From: CAG-273 sp051891195
Lineage (GTDB): Bacteria > Bacillota > Clostridia > TANB77 > CAG-508
Direction of reading: 5' to 3'
NCBI GenBank assembly: GCA_051891195.1
Contig: JBJFEZ010000020.1
Coordinates: 1-51,702 of the forward strand
Length of the DNA stretch: 51,702 nt
Positions 25,311 through 33,151 of this stretch are shown here, one piece after another. The translations under genes were made by a program, and so were the position numbers. Numbering within the stretch: the first letter of the stretch is position 1; each line of letters opens with the position of its first letter. Under the pieces are notes generated by a model. That model made no database searches. It was not told the DNA's origin and worked only from the letters and a program-made list of their open reading frames with translations.

Positions 25311-26012
25311 ATGCAATATGTAGCTATTATTATAATTAGCATTATAACATTAATAATTCTAAAATTTGCTTGGAATATAAAAATAAAAGATATAAAAAAA
25401 ATAAAAGAATTAGGTTATAACAAAGATTTAAATCAAATAACAAATAAATTACCAGAAAATAAAGAAATATGCAAAAACATATTAAAAAAATTAAATAACG
25501 AAAAAGTAAAAATAGAAAAAGACAATAATAATAAAACAAGTTTATATTTAGTGCTGTCAGATTCTATTTTAATAGCAAATATAAAAGACACCTTCACACG
25601 AGTACAAACTATAGCACATGAATGTTTACACTCTATTCAAAACAGAAAAATACTAATTTTTAATTTTGTATTTTCAAATATATATTTTATTTATTTTATA
25701 GTTGTATGTATTTTAGGCATATTAAAAATAAGCAAAAATTTTGAAATATTAAGTTTGTTTATATTAATAATGGCTAGTTTTGTACATTATACAATACGTA
25801 GTTATTTAGAAATGGATGCTATGACAAAAGCTAAGCCTTTAGCAAAAGAATATATGGAAGAAGAAGGAAGTTTAAACAAAGAAGAACAAAAAGAAATATT
25901 AGAAAATTATGAAATAATAAATGACATAGGAATAAAGCTAACAAATTATATATTAATTGCTAAATGTATTTTTAAATTGATAATGTATTTATTAATACTA
26001 ATTATATTTTAA
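25311..26012 (+). CDS. Membrane HExxH zinc metallopeptidase-like protein
   Basis: The 233-residue protein has an N-terminal helix (MQYVAIIIISIITLIILKFAW), HECLH at 103-107 within RVQTIAHECLHSIQNRK, two central helices (IYFIYFIVVCILGIL; LSLFILIMASFVHY) and a C-terminal helix. YLEMDAM, about 60 residues after the HExxH, may provide the third ligand. The layout recalls the YugP-type neutral zinc peptidases, but similarity is limited and I would not name it. The ATG follows AAGGAG by eight or nine bases. An intergenic stretch of about 310 bases follows, holding repeat copy B and a hairpin, then the small gene at 26325. Confidence 0.7.
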   Translation: MQYVAIIIISIITLIILKFAWNIKIKDIKKIKELGYNKDLNQITNKLPENKEICKNILKKLNNEKVKIEKDNNNKTSLYLVLSDSILIANIKDTFTRVQTIAHECLHSIQNRKILIFNFVFSNIYFIYFIVVCILGILKISKNFEILSLFILIMASFVHYTIRSYLEMDAMTKAKPLAKEYMEEEGSLNKEEQKEILENYEIINDIGIKLTNYILIAKCIFKLIMYLLILIIF

Positions 26013-26046
26013 ATTCAAAACATAAAAATTTGTTATAATTAACAGC

Positions 26047-26229
26047 CTACTAGTATATAAGACTATAAATATGTTAGTTTATTCGCATAACATTCCTACG
26101 TAAGAAATAGTAAGCCAATTTTACGCAGTTCTATTACAGTGTAAAATTGGCTAACTCTTTCTAACTTGTCATTCTTCGAACCACTTGTATGCTCTAAACT
26201 AACATATTTATAGTCTTATATGTAAGTAG
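26047..26229. repeat. Structured intergenic repeat, copy B
   Basis: Arms 26047-26081 and 26195-26229 are 35-base inverted repeats with about four mismatches. The inner stem AGCCAATTTTAC (26113-26124) with GTAAAATTGGCT (26141-26152) is identical to copy A. The core between the arms is nearly identical to copy A, but most of the outer arm sequence is different and still pairs with itself. Confidence 0.85.
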
Positions 26230-26255
26230 TAACATAAATTTTAAAAGTAACAATA

Positions 26256-26293
26256 AAGTTTTTAAAAAATGCTATTGCATTTTTTAAAAACTT
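26256..26293. other. Perfect 17-base inverted repeat upstream of a small gene
   Basis: AAGTTTTTAAAAAATGC (26256-26272) and its exact complement (26277-26293) enclose a TATT loop. It lies about 20 bases before the ribosome site of the 40-residue membrane peptide and could influence its transcription or translation. Confidence 0.6.
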
Positions 26294-26324
26294 ATAGTAA
26301 CATATTCTTCAAGAGGTACAAAAA

Positions 26325-26447
26325 ATGACAAATTTTTTAGGAAATAAATTAAAAAATATAAAATCAGCAATTAATAAAATTGCTATCTTTACTATTTTTA
26401 TTTTACTTTTTCCTATTGTATATAATTTAAAAATTTTAAAACACTAA
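26325..26447 (+). CDS. Small single-helix membrane peptide
   Basis: The 40-residue frame begins MTNFLGNKLKNIKSAINK and continues with a hydrophobic segment (IAIFTIFILLFPIVYNL) and a basic end (KILKH). AGAGG lies about eight bases before the ATG, and an intrinsic terminator overlaps the stop codon, so it looks like an independent short transcript. The amphipathic basic N-terminus plus a single helix resembles small regulatory or toxin-like membrane peptides, but no family is recognised. Codon use is AT-rich like its neighbours. Confidence 0.5.
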   Translation: MTNFLGNKLKNIKSAINKIAIFTIFILLFPIVYNLKILKH

Positions 26448-26467
26448 TATTTTCTATTAGTGTTTTT
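26440..26467 (+). terminator. Terminator of the small membrane peptide gene
   Basis: AACACTAATA pairs with TATTAGTGTT across TTTTC, followed by TTTTT. The left arm includes the stop codon of the peptide gene. Confidence 0.8.
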
Positions 26468-26491
26468 TATTGCTTAAAAAACTATACAAAT

Positions 26492-26520
26492 TTGTCATAA
26501 GTACAAAATATTAATAAAAT
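26492..26520 (+). promoter_or_regulatory. Promoter of uraA-upp
   Basis: TTGTCA (26492-26497) and TAAAAT (26515-26520) are 17 bases apart, with the uraA ribosome site GGGAGG directly after. There is no room for a PyrR-type attenuator. Confidence 0.6.
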
Positions 26521-26537
26521 AAAGGGAGGATTTGTTT

Positions 26538-27878
26538 ATGAACGAAAGCAAAATGGTTTTAGATGTAAACGAAAAACCAACAATTACAAAATGGATTATT
26601 CTTGCAATTCAACACGTATTTGCTATGTTTGGTGCAACTATTTTAGTACCAATATTAGTAAACTCGGCAGCAGGAGAAACAGTACTTACAATACCTGTAG
26701 CACTAGTAACATCAGGAATAGGAACTTTAATTTACATACTATGTACAAAAGGAAAATCACCAGTATATTTAGGAAGCTCTTTTGCATTTATTGCACCACT
26801 TGTAGCAGCATTTGTAAAAGGTGGAATTTCTGGAGCAATGACAGGAATTATGGTAGTAGGTTTAATTTATGTAGTAGTAGCTATAATTATTAAATTTACA
26901 GGAAAAGAATGGCTTCATAAAATATTACCACCACTTGTTATTGGACCAATGATTATGATTATTGGCTTAGGGTTAGCACCAAGTGCTATATCTCAAATAG
27001 GCTTATCAACAGGAACACCTATTGAATGGAAAGGTGTACTAGTTGCAACAGTTTCATTTTTAGTAACAGCAATTATTATGACAAAAGCTAAAGGATTTTT
27101 AAAAATAGTTCCATTTTTAGTAGGAATTGTATCGGGATATATATTATCAATTTGCTTAGGATTAGTAGACTTTACACCTATAGCAGAAGCAGGATTCTTT
27201 AGTATGCCAAAATTTATATTACCATTTAAAGACTATGCTTTGAATTTTGGCGCTATACTAACAATAGCACCTATAGCATTAGTAACTATGGCAGAACATA
27301 TAGGAGACCACACTGCTTTAAGTGCTATAATAAATAAAGATTTATTAAAAGACCCGGGATTAGATAAAACATTATTAGGAGATGGTATTGCCACATTTGT
27401 TGCAGGACTATTAGGAGGACCTGCTAATACAACTTATGGAGAAAACACATCAGTAGTAGGTATGACAAAAGTAGCTTCGGTTTGGGTAATTGGGCTAGCA
27501 GCAGTTATTGCAATAGGATTAGGATTTTTAGGAAAATTTACAGCAATAGTTTCTAGTATTCCACAGCCAGTATTAGGAGGAGTCTCTTTGCTATTATATG
27601 GATTTATTGCAGTAAATGGATTAAAGGTACTTATTAAAAATCAAATAGACTTTGAAGAACCAAAAAATGTAGTTGTTGCATCTACAATGCTAGTTCTAGG
27701 ACTAGGTGGAGCAGCAATATCTATAATTAGTGGAGACTTATCAGTAACTATTTCAGGAATGAGTTTAGCAGCTGTAATTGGCATATTGTTAAATCTTTGT
27801 ATTCCTAAAAATAAAAATGAAGAAGAAAAAGCAAAAAAAATTACAAGTAAAAAAGAAAAGAAAAAAATAAAAGTTTAA
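26538..27878 (+). CDS. uraA: Uracil/xanthine permease (NCS2 family)
   Basis: The 446-residue integral membrane protein is a nucleobase:cation symporter-2 member. It has an N-terminal QHVFAMFGATILVPILV segment, LGSSFAFIAPLVAA, the conserved ITIAPIALVTMAEHIGDH helix with the substrate-binding Glu, and GGPANTTYGENTSVVGMTK (with the second conserved Glu). Pairing with upp (18 bases downstream) indicates uracil as the substrate. The ATG at 26538 has GGGAGG eight bases upstream; a TTG six bases earlier is less likely. The C-terminal tail is a run of Lys/Glu. Confidence 0.93.
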   Translation: MNESKMVLDVNEKPTITKWIILAIQHVFAMFGATILVPILVNSAAGETVLTIPVALVTSGIGTLIYILCTKGKSPVYLGSSFAFIAPLVAAFVKGGISGAMTGIMVVGLIYVVVAIIIKFTGKEWLHKILPPLVIGPMIMIIGLGLAPSAISQIGLSTGTPIEWKGVLVATVSFLVTAIIMTKAKGFLKIVPFLVGIVSGYILSICLGLVDFTPIAEAGFFSMPKFILPFKDYALNFGAILTIAPIALVTMAEHIGDHTALSAIINKDLLKDPGLDKTLLGDGIATFVAGLLGGPANTTYGENTSVVGMTKVASVWVIGLAAVIAIGLGFLGKFTAIVSSIPQPVLGGVSLLLYGFIAVNGLKVLIKNQIDFEEPKNVVVASTMLVLGLGGAAISIISGDLSVTISGMSLAAVIGILLNLCIPKNKNEEEKAKKITSKKEKKKIKV

Positions 27879-27896
27879 AAAGGAAAGGAATAAAAA

Positions 27897-28523
27897 ATGG
27901 AAGTAATAGAATTAAACCACCCTTTAATAGAACATAAATTAGCAATTTTAAGAGATAAAAAAACAGGAACAAAAGAATTTAGAGAATTAGTAAGTGAAAT
28001 AGCAATGTTTTTATGCTATGAAGCTATGTCAGAAGCTGAGCTAGAAGAAGTAGAAATAGAAACACCTATAACAAGCTTAAAAACTCAAAAATTAAATGAA
28101 GATAAATATGCCTTTGTTCCAATATTAAGAGCAGGAATGGGGATGCTAGAAGGAATTACAAGAGTAATACCAAATGCAAAAATTGGTCATATTGGAATGT
28201 ACAGAAATGAAGAAACTTTTGAACCAGTAAACTACTACTTTAAAGTTCCAAAAGGAATAGAAAATAAAGAAGTAATTATATTAGACCCAATGCTTGCAAC
28301 AGGAGGTTCTGCAGTAGATGCTATAGAACTGTTAAAAAGCAAGGGGGTTACTAAAATGAAATTCTTGTGCGTAATTGCTGCCCCAGAAGGAATTAAAAGA
28401 GTACAAAAAGAACATCCTGATGTACAAATTTATTGTGCACATATAGATGATCATTTAAATGAAAATAAATATATAGTTCCAGGATTAGGAGACGCTGGAG
28501 ACAGAATTTTTGGAACAAAATAA
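27897..28523 (+). CDS. upp: Uracil phosphoribosyltransferase
   Basis: Upp makes UMP from uracil and PRPP, the salvage step after UraA uptake. The 208-residue protein has the family N-terminus (NHPLIEHKLAILRDKKTGTKEFRELV), VPILRAGMGMLEG, the PRPP loop ILDPMLATGGSA, and the uracil-binding YIVPGLGDAGDR at the C-terminus. All landmarks are intact. AAAGGAAAGG precedes the ATG. It shares a transcript with uraA and ends at a strong terminator. Confidence 0.97.
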   Translation: MEVIELNHPLIEHKLAILRDKKTGTKEFRELVSEIAMFLCYEAMSEAELEEVEIETPITSLKTQKLNEDKYAFVPILRAGMGMLEGITRVIPNAKIGHIGMYRNEETFEPVNYYFKVPKGIENKEVIILDPMLATGGSAVDAIELLKSKGVTKMKFLCVIAAPEGIKRVQKEHPDVQIYCAHIDDHLNENKYIVPGLGDAGDRIFGTK

Positions 28524-28527
28524 GAGT

Positions 28528-28558
28528 AAAAATGTCATTGAAAAAATGACATTTTTTT
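28528..28558 (+). terminator. Terminator after upp
   Basis: AAAAATGTCATT (28528-28539) pairs with AATGACATTTTTT (28545 onward), and the stem runs directly into seven Ts. Confidence 0.85.
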
Positions 28559-28639
28559 ATCTATTATATTGAAGAAAATAGTTTTTAAATATATAATAAA
28601 GAAGTAATGAAAATTATAATTTTGAAGGGAGAAAATATA

Positions 28640-29476
28640 ATGAAAATTACTAAAGTTGAAGCATTAGCCAATATTGCAAATGATATTAGAATAGGCATAA
28701 TAGAACAAGTATATAATGCAAACTCTGGACATCCAGGAGGCTCACTTTCTTGTGCAGATATTTTATCTGTTCTATATTTTAATCAAATGAATATAGACCC
28801 TAAAAATCCAAATGCAAATGGAAGAGACAGATTTGTACTATCAAAGGGACATTGCTCGCCAGCGTTATATGCAACACTTGCAAGAAAAGGATATTTTAAT
28901 AAAGAACTTTTAAAAAGTTTTAGAAAAATAGAAAGTAACTTACAAGGACATCCAGATATGAAAAAGGTGCCAGGAGTAGATATGACAACAGGATCCTTAG
29001 GACAAGGATTATCAGCAGCTGTGGGAATGGCTATTTCATCTAAACTTAATCACGATGGATATAGAGTATATTGCTTATTAGGAGATGGAGAAATACAAGA
29101 AGGACAAGTGTGGGAAGCTGCAATGTCTGCAAGCAAAAATAAGCTAGATAATTTATGTGCTATAGTTGATTACAATCACTTACAAATAGATGGAAGCATA
29201 GAAGATGTAGCAGGACTAACAGAAATAAGAGAAAAATTTGAGGCATTTGGATTTAATGTTATTGAAGTAGATGGACACAACATACAAGAATTAATAAATG
29301 CATTTAATGCTGCAAAACATAAAAAAGGTGTACCAAGTGTTATAATAGCACATACCATAAAAGGTAAAGGGGTTTCTTTTATGGAAGAAAAAGCAGAATG
29401 GCACGGAAAAGCGCCAAATGAAGAAGAGTATGAACAGGCTATTAATGAACTTAAACTTCAACACATTATTGGATAA
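28640..29476 (+). CDS. Transketolase, N-terminal subunit
   Basis: The 278-residue protein is the thiamine-diphosphate/Mg-binding half of a split transketolase. It has GHPGGSLSCADILSVLYF, LSKGHCSPALYA, GSLGQGLSAAVGMA and GDGEIQEGQVWEAAM, the last being the cofactor-binding GDG motif. With the next gene it exchanges two-carbon units between sugar phosphates in the pentose phosphate pathway. Split transketolase genes are common in Clostridia. The start ATG at 28640 has GAAGGGAG eight or nine bases upstream; an ATG 33 bases earlier lacks a good site. It ends 27 bases before the second subunit. Confidence 0.95.
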   Translation: MKITKVEALANIANDIRIGIIEQVYNANSGHPGGSLSCADILSVLYFNQMNIDPKNPNANGRDRFVLSKGHCSPALYATLARKGYFNKELLKSFRKIESNLQGHPDMKKVPGVDMTTGSLGQGLSAAVGMAISSKLNHDGYRVYCLLGDGEIQEGQVWEAAMSASKNKLDNLCAIVDYNHLQIDGSIEDVAGLTEIREKFEAFGFNVIEVDGHNIQELINAFNAAKHKKGVPSVIIAHTIKGKGVSFMEEKAEWHGKAPNEEEYEQAINELKLQHIIG

Positions 29477-29503
29477 ATTTAAATAAGTGAAAGGAAAAAT
29501 ATT

Positions 29504-30433
29504 ATGAATTTAGATAAAAAAATTGCAACACGTGAAAGTTTTGGAAAAGCCTTAGTAGAACTAGGCAAAAAAAATGAAAATGTTGTTGTTTTAACTGCAG
29601 ATTTAGCAGGAGCAACTAAAACCAGTCTTTTTGAAAAAGAGTTTCCAGAAAGATTTATAAATGTAGGAATAGCAGAACAAAATATGATGGGAATAGCATC
29701 AGGATTAGCTACTTGTGGAAAAATTCCTTTTACAAGCACTTTTGCAATGTTTGCGGCAGGAAGAGCTTATGACCAAATAAGAAATGGAATAGCATATCCT
29801 AACCTTAATGTTAAAATTTGCGCTACTCATAGTGGAATTACTGTAGGAGAAGATGGAGCAACACACCAAATGCTAGAAGATTTGAGCTTAATGAGAACTA
29901 TACCTAATATGACCGTCTTATGCCCTTCAGATGATACACAAACAAAATGGGCAGTAAAAGAAATTGCTAATATTAAAGGGCCTGTATATTTAAGGCTTGC
30001 TAGAGTTTCTACTCCAGTTATATACGAAGAAAATGAAGAATTTGAAATAGGAAAAATGAAGCAAATAGGAGAAGGAAAAGATGCTACTATTTTTGCAACA
30101 GGTGTTATGGTTTCAGAAGCAATAAAAGCAAAAGAAGAGTTAGAAAAAGAAAATATAAACATACGTGTAATAGATGTACATACAATTAAACCTATTGATA
30201 GAAATATGATTATAAAATGTGCTAAAGAAACAAAAAAATTAATTACTATTGAAGACCACAGCATAATTGGAGGGCTAGGTTCTAGCATTTGCGAAGTACT
30301 ATCTGAAGAATATCCTTGCAAAGTAACAAGAATGGGAATGCAAGATCAATTTGGAAGATCTGGAAAAGCAGAAAAATTATTAAAATATTTTAAATTAGAT
30401 TATAATTCTATAATTGAAAAAGTAAAAGAATAA
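29504..30433 (+). CDS. Transketolase, C-terminal subunit
   Basis: The 309-residue protein has the pyrimidine-binding and C-terminal domains of transketolase: the catalytic Glu region FINVGIAEQNMMGIASGLA, TSTFAMFAAGRAYDQIRN, THSGITVGEDGATHQMLED and the C-terminal IEDHSIIGGLGSSICEVL. It completes the active site with the preceding gene's product, and the two are cotranscribed (27-base gap, GAAAGG site). Similarity to DXP synthase C-terminal halves is expected for the family, but the split pair favours transketolase. Confidence 0.95.
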   Translation: MNLDKKIATRESFGKALVELGKKNENVVVLTADLAGATKTSLFEKEFPERFINVGIAEQNMMGIASGLATCGKIPFTSTFAMFAAGRAYDQIRNGIAYPNLNVKICATHSGITVGEDGATHQMLEDLSLMRTIPNMTVLCPSDDTQTKWAVKEIANIKGPVYLRLARVSTPVIYEENEEFEIGKMKQIGEGKDATIFATGVMVSEAIKAKEELEKENINIRVIDVHTIKPIDRNMIIKCAKETKKLITIEDHSIIGGLGSSICEVLSEEYPCKVTRMGMQDQFGRSGKAEKLLKYFKLDYNSIIEKVKE

Positions 30434-30464
30434 AATTGTAAATTTTTTGTGAATTCTTCAGCGG

Positions 30465-30541
30465 TTTCTACCTTGTCGGTCCCCACGAAACCACGCTCTA
30501 AAAAAGTATTATATTACTAATACTAAGATTAGTGCTTTTTA
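30465..30541 (+). other. GC-rich island and terminator after the transketolase genes
   Basis: From about 30465 to 30505 the sequence is far more GC-rich than its surroundings and contains AGCGGTTTC pairing, with two bulges, to GAAACCACGCT. A terminator-like structure follows: ACTAAT/ATTAGT inside an AAAAAG/CTTTTT stem, to about 30540. It could be a structured RNA or the remains of a coding segment. Confidence 0.45.
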
Positions 30542-30617
30542 ATATGGGGAGAACATTGCTCTTATGCCTTAAAAATATACCAAATATTACAATTATATTA
30601 CAAAATATAAAAATGTA

Positions 30618-30646
30618 TTTACTTCTTAGTTTAGGTATAGTAATAT
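30618..30646 (+). promoter_or_regulatory. Promoter of the pilin-like gene
   Basis: TTTACT (30618-30623) and TAATAT (30641-30646) are 17 bases apart, about 36 bases before the ATG; AAAGGAGG lies in between. Confidence 0.5.
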
Positions 30647-30681
30647 AAGTTTAAGAAAATACAAAGGAGGAATTTAAAAAG

Positions 30682-32181
30682 ATGAAAAATCTTAAAACCC
30701 TTGTGGCTCTAAGAGAGAAAAAAAGAGATAGCCACAATCTAAAAAATAAAGAAAGACTCAAATCTCAAACTCTAGAAATAAGGGAAAGTAAGGGTATAAC
30801 CCTAATAGCGCTCGTTGTGACCATAGTGGTGCTACTAATTTTAGCAGGAATAACCATAACAGCCCTATTTGGAGAAAATGGATTAATAGAAAGAGCAAAA
30901 ATAGCAGACCAAAAAACAAAAGAAGGTGCACAAAACGACATATCAGCAATAGAAGATTTAGGGTCACAACTAAATTCAATAGTAAATGGACCAACAATAG
31001 AAAGTTTAACGAAAAAAGCAGCAACCAAAAATGAAATAGTATATGATAAATACGTAAATAAAATAACAGTACCAAAGGGGTTTAAAATAGTAACACCAGC
31101 AGAAGACAGTACAGTAGTATATGCATATGATAAAGAAAGTGGAGTATCAACAAATACACCAGTAGTACAAGATGGAATAGTAATTCAAGATAGTGCAGGA
31201 AATCAATTTGTATGGATACCAGTAGGAGAAATAAAAAATGATGCAGTTGAGAACACAACAAATAAAACAACAATAACATTAGGAAGATATACTTTTGATG
31301 TAGGAAGTTATGATAGTACTACTAAAACATTTAATGGAACAGGACAAGAAACATTAAAGCAAGCAGCATATACAGATGCAAATGCAACAAATTACACAAA
31401 CAAAGTAACAATTGAGAACTATTTTCAAGAGGATAGTACACCAAGAGATGGAATTGCATCATATGGATTGGATGGAAAAAATGCAACAGCAAAAGATTTA
31501 GCAAGCTTTGTAAATAGTGTAAAAACAAAAGGAGGATATTACATAGCAAGATATGAAGCAAGCTATGGAAGTGGGTATAATAGTGATGGAGCAACAGATG
31601 ACTTAAAATATGCAAATGCCAAACCATTATCAAAGCCATCAACAGCAAATAGTGAAGACAGTATGGATTATACACCAGGAACTTTATGGAATTATATAAC
31701 ACAGCTAAATGCAGCAAAAGTAGCAAGAAATATGTATGCAGGAAATAAAGATATAAATAATAATGAAGTTGGGGTAGAAAGTGACTTAATAAATAGTTAT
31801 GCTTGGGATACAGCAATAGTATTTATACAAAAATACTCTAACAATACAGCATATTCAAAACAAAAATCAAAAAATACAGATAATTTAGCAAACACAGGGG
31901 AAAGAACTGGAACAACAGATAAAGTATGTAATATATACGATATGGCAAGTAATACTTATGAATGGACAACAGAATATTCCACTTACACGTATTATAGCAG
32001 TAATGGTTATCCTTGTGTGCGTAGAGGAGGAAATTACACCTACAGCCGCGTATTCGCAGCTACAAGGTCCTACTTTTCTGCGCCTTATGGCAAGCGGCAG
32101 CTACGTCTCTTTCCGCCTCACACTTTACATAAAGTAGCTCTGAGTCCTGTAGGCAATAGACCAGAAGAAGAAATGCAATAG
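30682..32181 (+). CDS. Pilin-like surface protein with FGE/lectin-type C-terminal domain, frameshifted near its end
   Basis: The 499-residue reading has a basic leader and then ESKGITLIALVVTIVVLLILAGITI (shown in parts: GITLIALVVT, LLILAGIT), a prepilin-type N-terminus near residues 38-60 whose helix anchors the protein. The middle is Thr/Asn-rich, and QFVWIPVGEI (near 174) starts a formylglycine-generating-enzyme/C-type-lectin-like domain that continues with GGYYIARYEASYGSG and NIYDMASNTYEWTTEYS. The expected ending, GSYVSFRLTLYIK-stop, is encoded in the +1 frame (32096-32137), so one base is gained or two lost near 32085-32098. As it stands the frame runs on 15 codons past that stop. The ending resembles DGR-diversified proteins. 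It has its own promoter and strong ribosome site. Confidence 0.8.
   Translation: MKNLKTLVALREKKRDSHNLKNKERLKSQTLEIRESKGITLIALVVTIVVLLILAGITITALFGENGLIERAKIADQKTKEGAQNDISAIEDLGSQLNSIVNGPTIESLTKKAATKNEIVYDKYVNKITVPKGFKIVTPAEDSTVVYAYDKESGVSTNTPVVQDGIVIQDSAGNQFVWIPVGEIKNDAVENTTNKTTITLGRYTFDVGSYDSTTKTFNGTGQETLKQAAYTDANATNYTNKVTIENYFQEDSTPRDGIASYGLDGKNATAKDLASFVNSVKTKGGYYIARYEASYGSGYNSDGATDDLKYANAKPLSKPSTANSEDSMDYTPGTLWNYITQLNAAKVARNMYAGNKDINNNEVGVESDLINSYAWDTAIVFIQKYSNNTAYSKQKSKNTDNLANTGERTGTTDKVCNIYDMASNTYEWTTEYSTYTYYSSNGYPCVRRGGNYTYSRVFAATRSYFSAPYGKRQLRLFPPHTLHKVALSPVGNRPEEEMQ
32014..32116 (+). other. Candidate second DGR variable region
   Basis: This tract is much richer in G and C than the rest of the gene and uses C-ending codons (TAC, AGC, TTC, TCC, GGC, GTC), unlike the A/T-ending codons before it. 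Encoded residues read RGGNYTYSRVFAATRSYF. C-ending codons at variable sites are what AAC-rich templates yield. It shares no alignable sequence with the TR at 1194, so any template lies elsewhere or is lost. Confidence 0.45.
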
Positions 32182-32281
32182 AAAGTTATGCTAAATTGGT
32201 TTAAAGAGGCTAATTTAGCAAATCGAAGATACTGAACCCAAAATATTAGACAAAAAAGTTTAATAAGGAGGGTTCTTTTCT

Positions 32282-32334
32282 ATGGAAAAATTAGATATAA
32301 TTAAATTCTATTTGTTTTATTTCAAATAGAATTT
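32282..32334 (+). other. Very short frame with strong ribosome site and overlapping hairpin
   Basis: AAGGAGGG precedes ATG at 32282, which opens only 15 codons (MEKLDIIKFYLFYFK). The second half forms a perfect hairpin: AAATTCTATTTG (32303-32314) with CAAATAGAATTT (32323-32334). It could be a leader peptide or a gene remnant. No T run follows the hairpin. Confidence 0.35.
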
Positions 32335-32385
32335 ACTTTGTTAATTTACACGGCAAAAATATTCTGCTTTTTCCAAAAAAAACTA

Positions 32386-32414
32386 TTGCAAATAATGTGA
32401 TTTATTGGTATGAT
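32386..32414 (+). promoter_or_regulatory. Promoter of the ftsEX cluster
   Basis: TTGCAA (32386-32391) and TATGAT (32409-32414) are 17 bases apart, about 50 bases before the ftsE start. Confidence 0.65.
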
Positions 32415-32464
32415 TAAGTAGTATAAGAAATGGACTAATAAATTTGAATACAAGGAGCCATAAA

Positions 32465-33151
32465 ATGATTGAATTTAGAAATGTAAGTAAGACTTATAAC
32501 ACTGGAACAGAGGCTGTACATAATGCTAATTTTACAATAGAAAAAGGTGACTTTACCTTTTTAGTAGGAAGCTCTGGCTCAGGAAAATCTACTTTAATAA
32601 AACTAATATTAAAAGAAGAAGAACCAACAAAAGGAAACATTATTATAAATGGAAAAGATACTACCTTTTTAAAACCAAAAAGAATACCATTTTTAAGAAG
32701 AAGTATGGGAGTGGTTTTTCAAGACTTTAGACTATTACCAGACAGAACTGTTTATGACAATGTTGCTTATGCTATGTACATTGTAAGAGCTACGCCTAGA
32801 CATATAAGAAGACAAGTACCTATGGTATTATCTTTAGTAGGACTAGGAAATAAAGCTAAAATGTATCCAAATGAACTATCTGGTGGTGAACAACAAAGAG
32901 TAGCATTAGCAAGAGCACTAGTAAACAATCCTTCTATGTTAATTGCGGACGAGCCTACAGGTAACTTAGACCCTGAAACAGCTTGGGATATTATGATGTT
33001 ATTAGAAGACATTAATAGAAGAGGAACAACCGTTGTAGTAGCAACACACGCAAGAGATATTGTAGATAGAATGAAAAAAAGAGTTATACAAATTGAGGAA
33101 GGCAATATTGTAAGAGATGATAGAAGGAGTGGATATAGCGGTGAGATATAG
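32465..33151 (+). CDS. ftsE: Cell-division ATP-binding protein FtsE
   Basis: This 228-residue ABC ATPase partners FtsX to control peptidoglycan hydrolases. Walker A is GSSGSGKST, the Q-loop lies in VVFQDFRLLPDRTVYDNVA (the RLLPDRTVYDNV form is typical of FtsE), the signature is LSGGEQQRVALARAL and Walker B is MLIADEPTGNLD. AAGGAG lies eight bases before the ATG at 32465; a TTG 21 bases upstream is less likely. It overlaps the preferred ftsX start by 11 bases. Confidence 0.95.
   Translation: MIEFRNVSKTYNTGTEAVHNANFTIEKGDFTFLVGSSGSGKSTLIKLILKEEEPTKGNIIINGKDTTFLKPKRIPFLRRSMGVVFQDFRLLPDRTVYDNVAYAMYIVRATPRHIRRQVPMVLSLVGLGNKAKMYPNELSGGEQQRVALARALVNNPSMLIADEPTGNLDPETAWDIMMLLEDINRRGTTVVVATHARDIVDRMKKRVIQIEEGNIVRDDRRSGYSGEI

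Noticed and set aside
30440..30505. Short minus-strand coding-like stretch with balanced codons
   Set aside because: No start, ribosome site or continuation; kept only as a GC-rich island.
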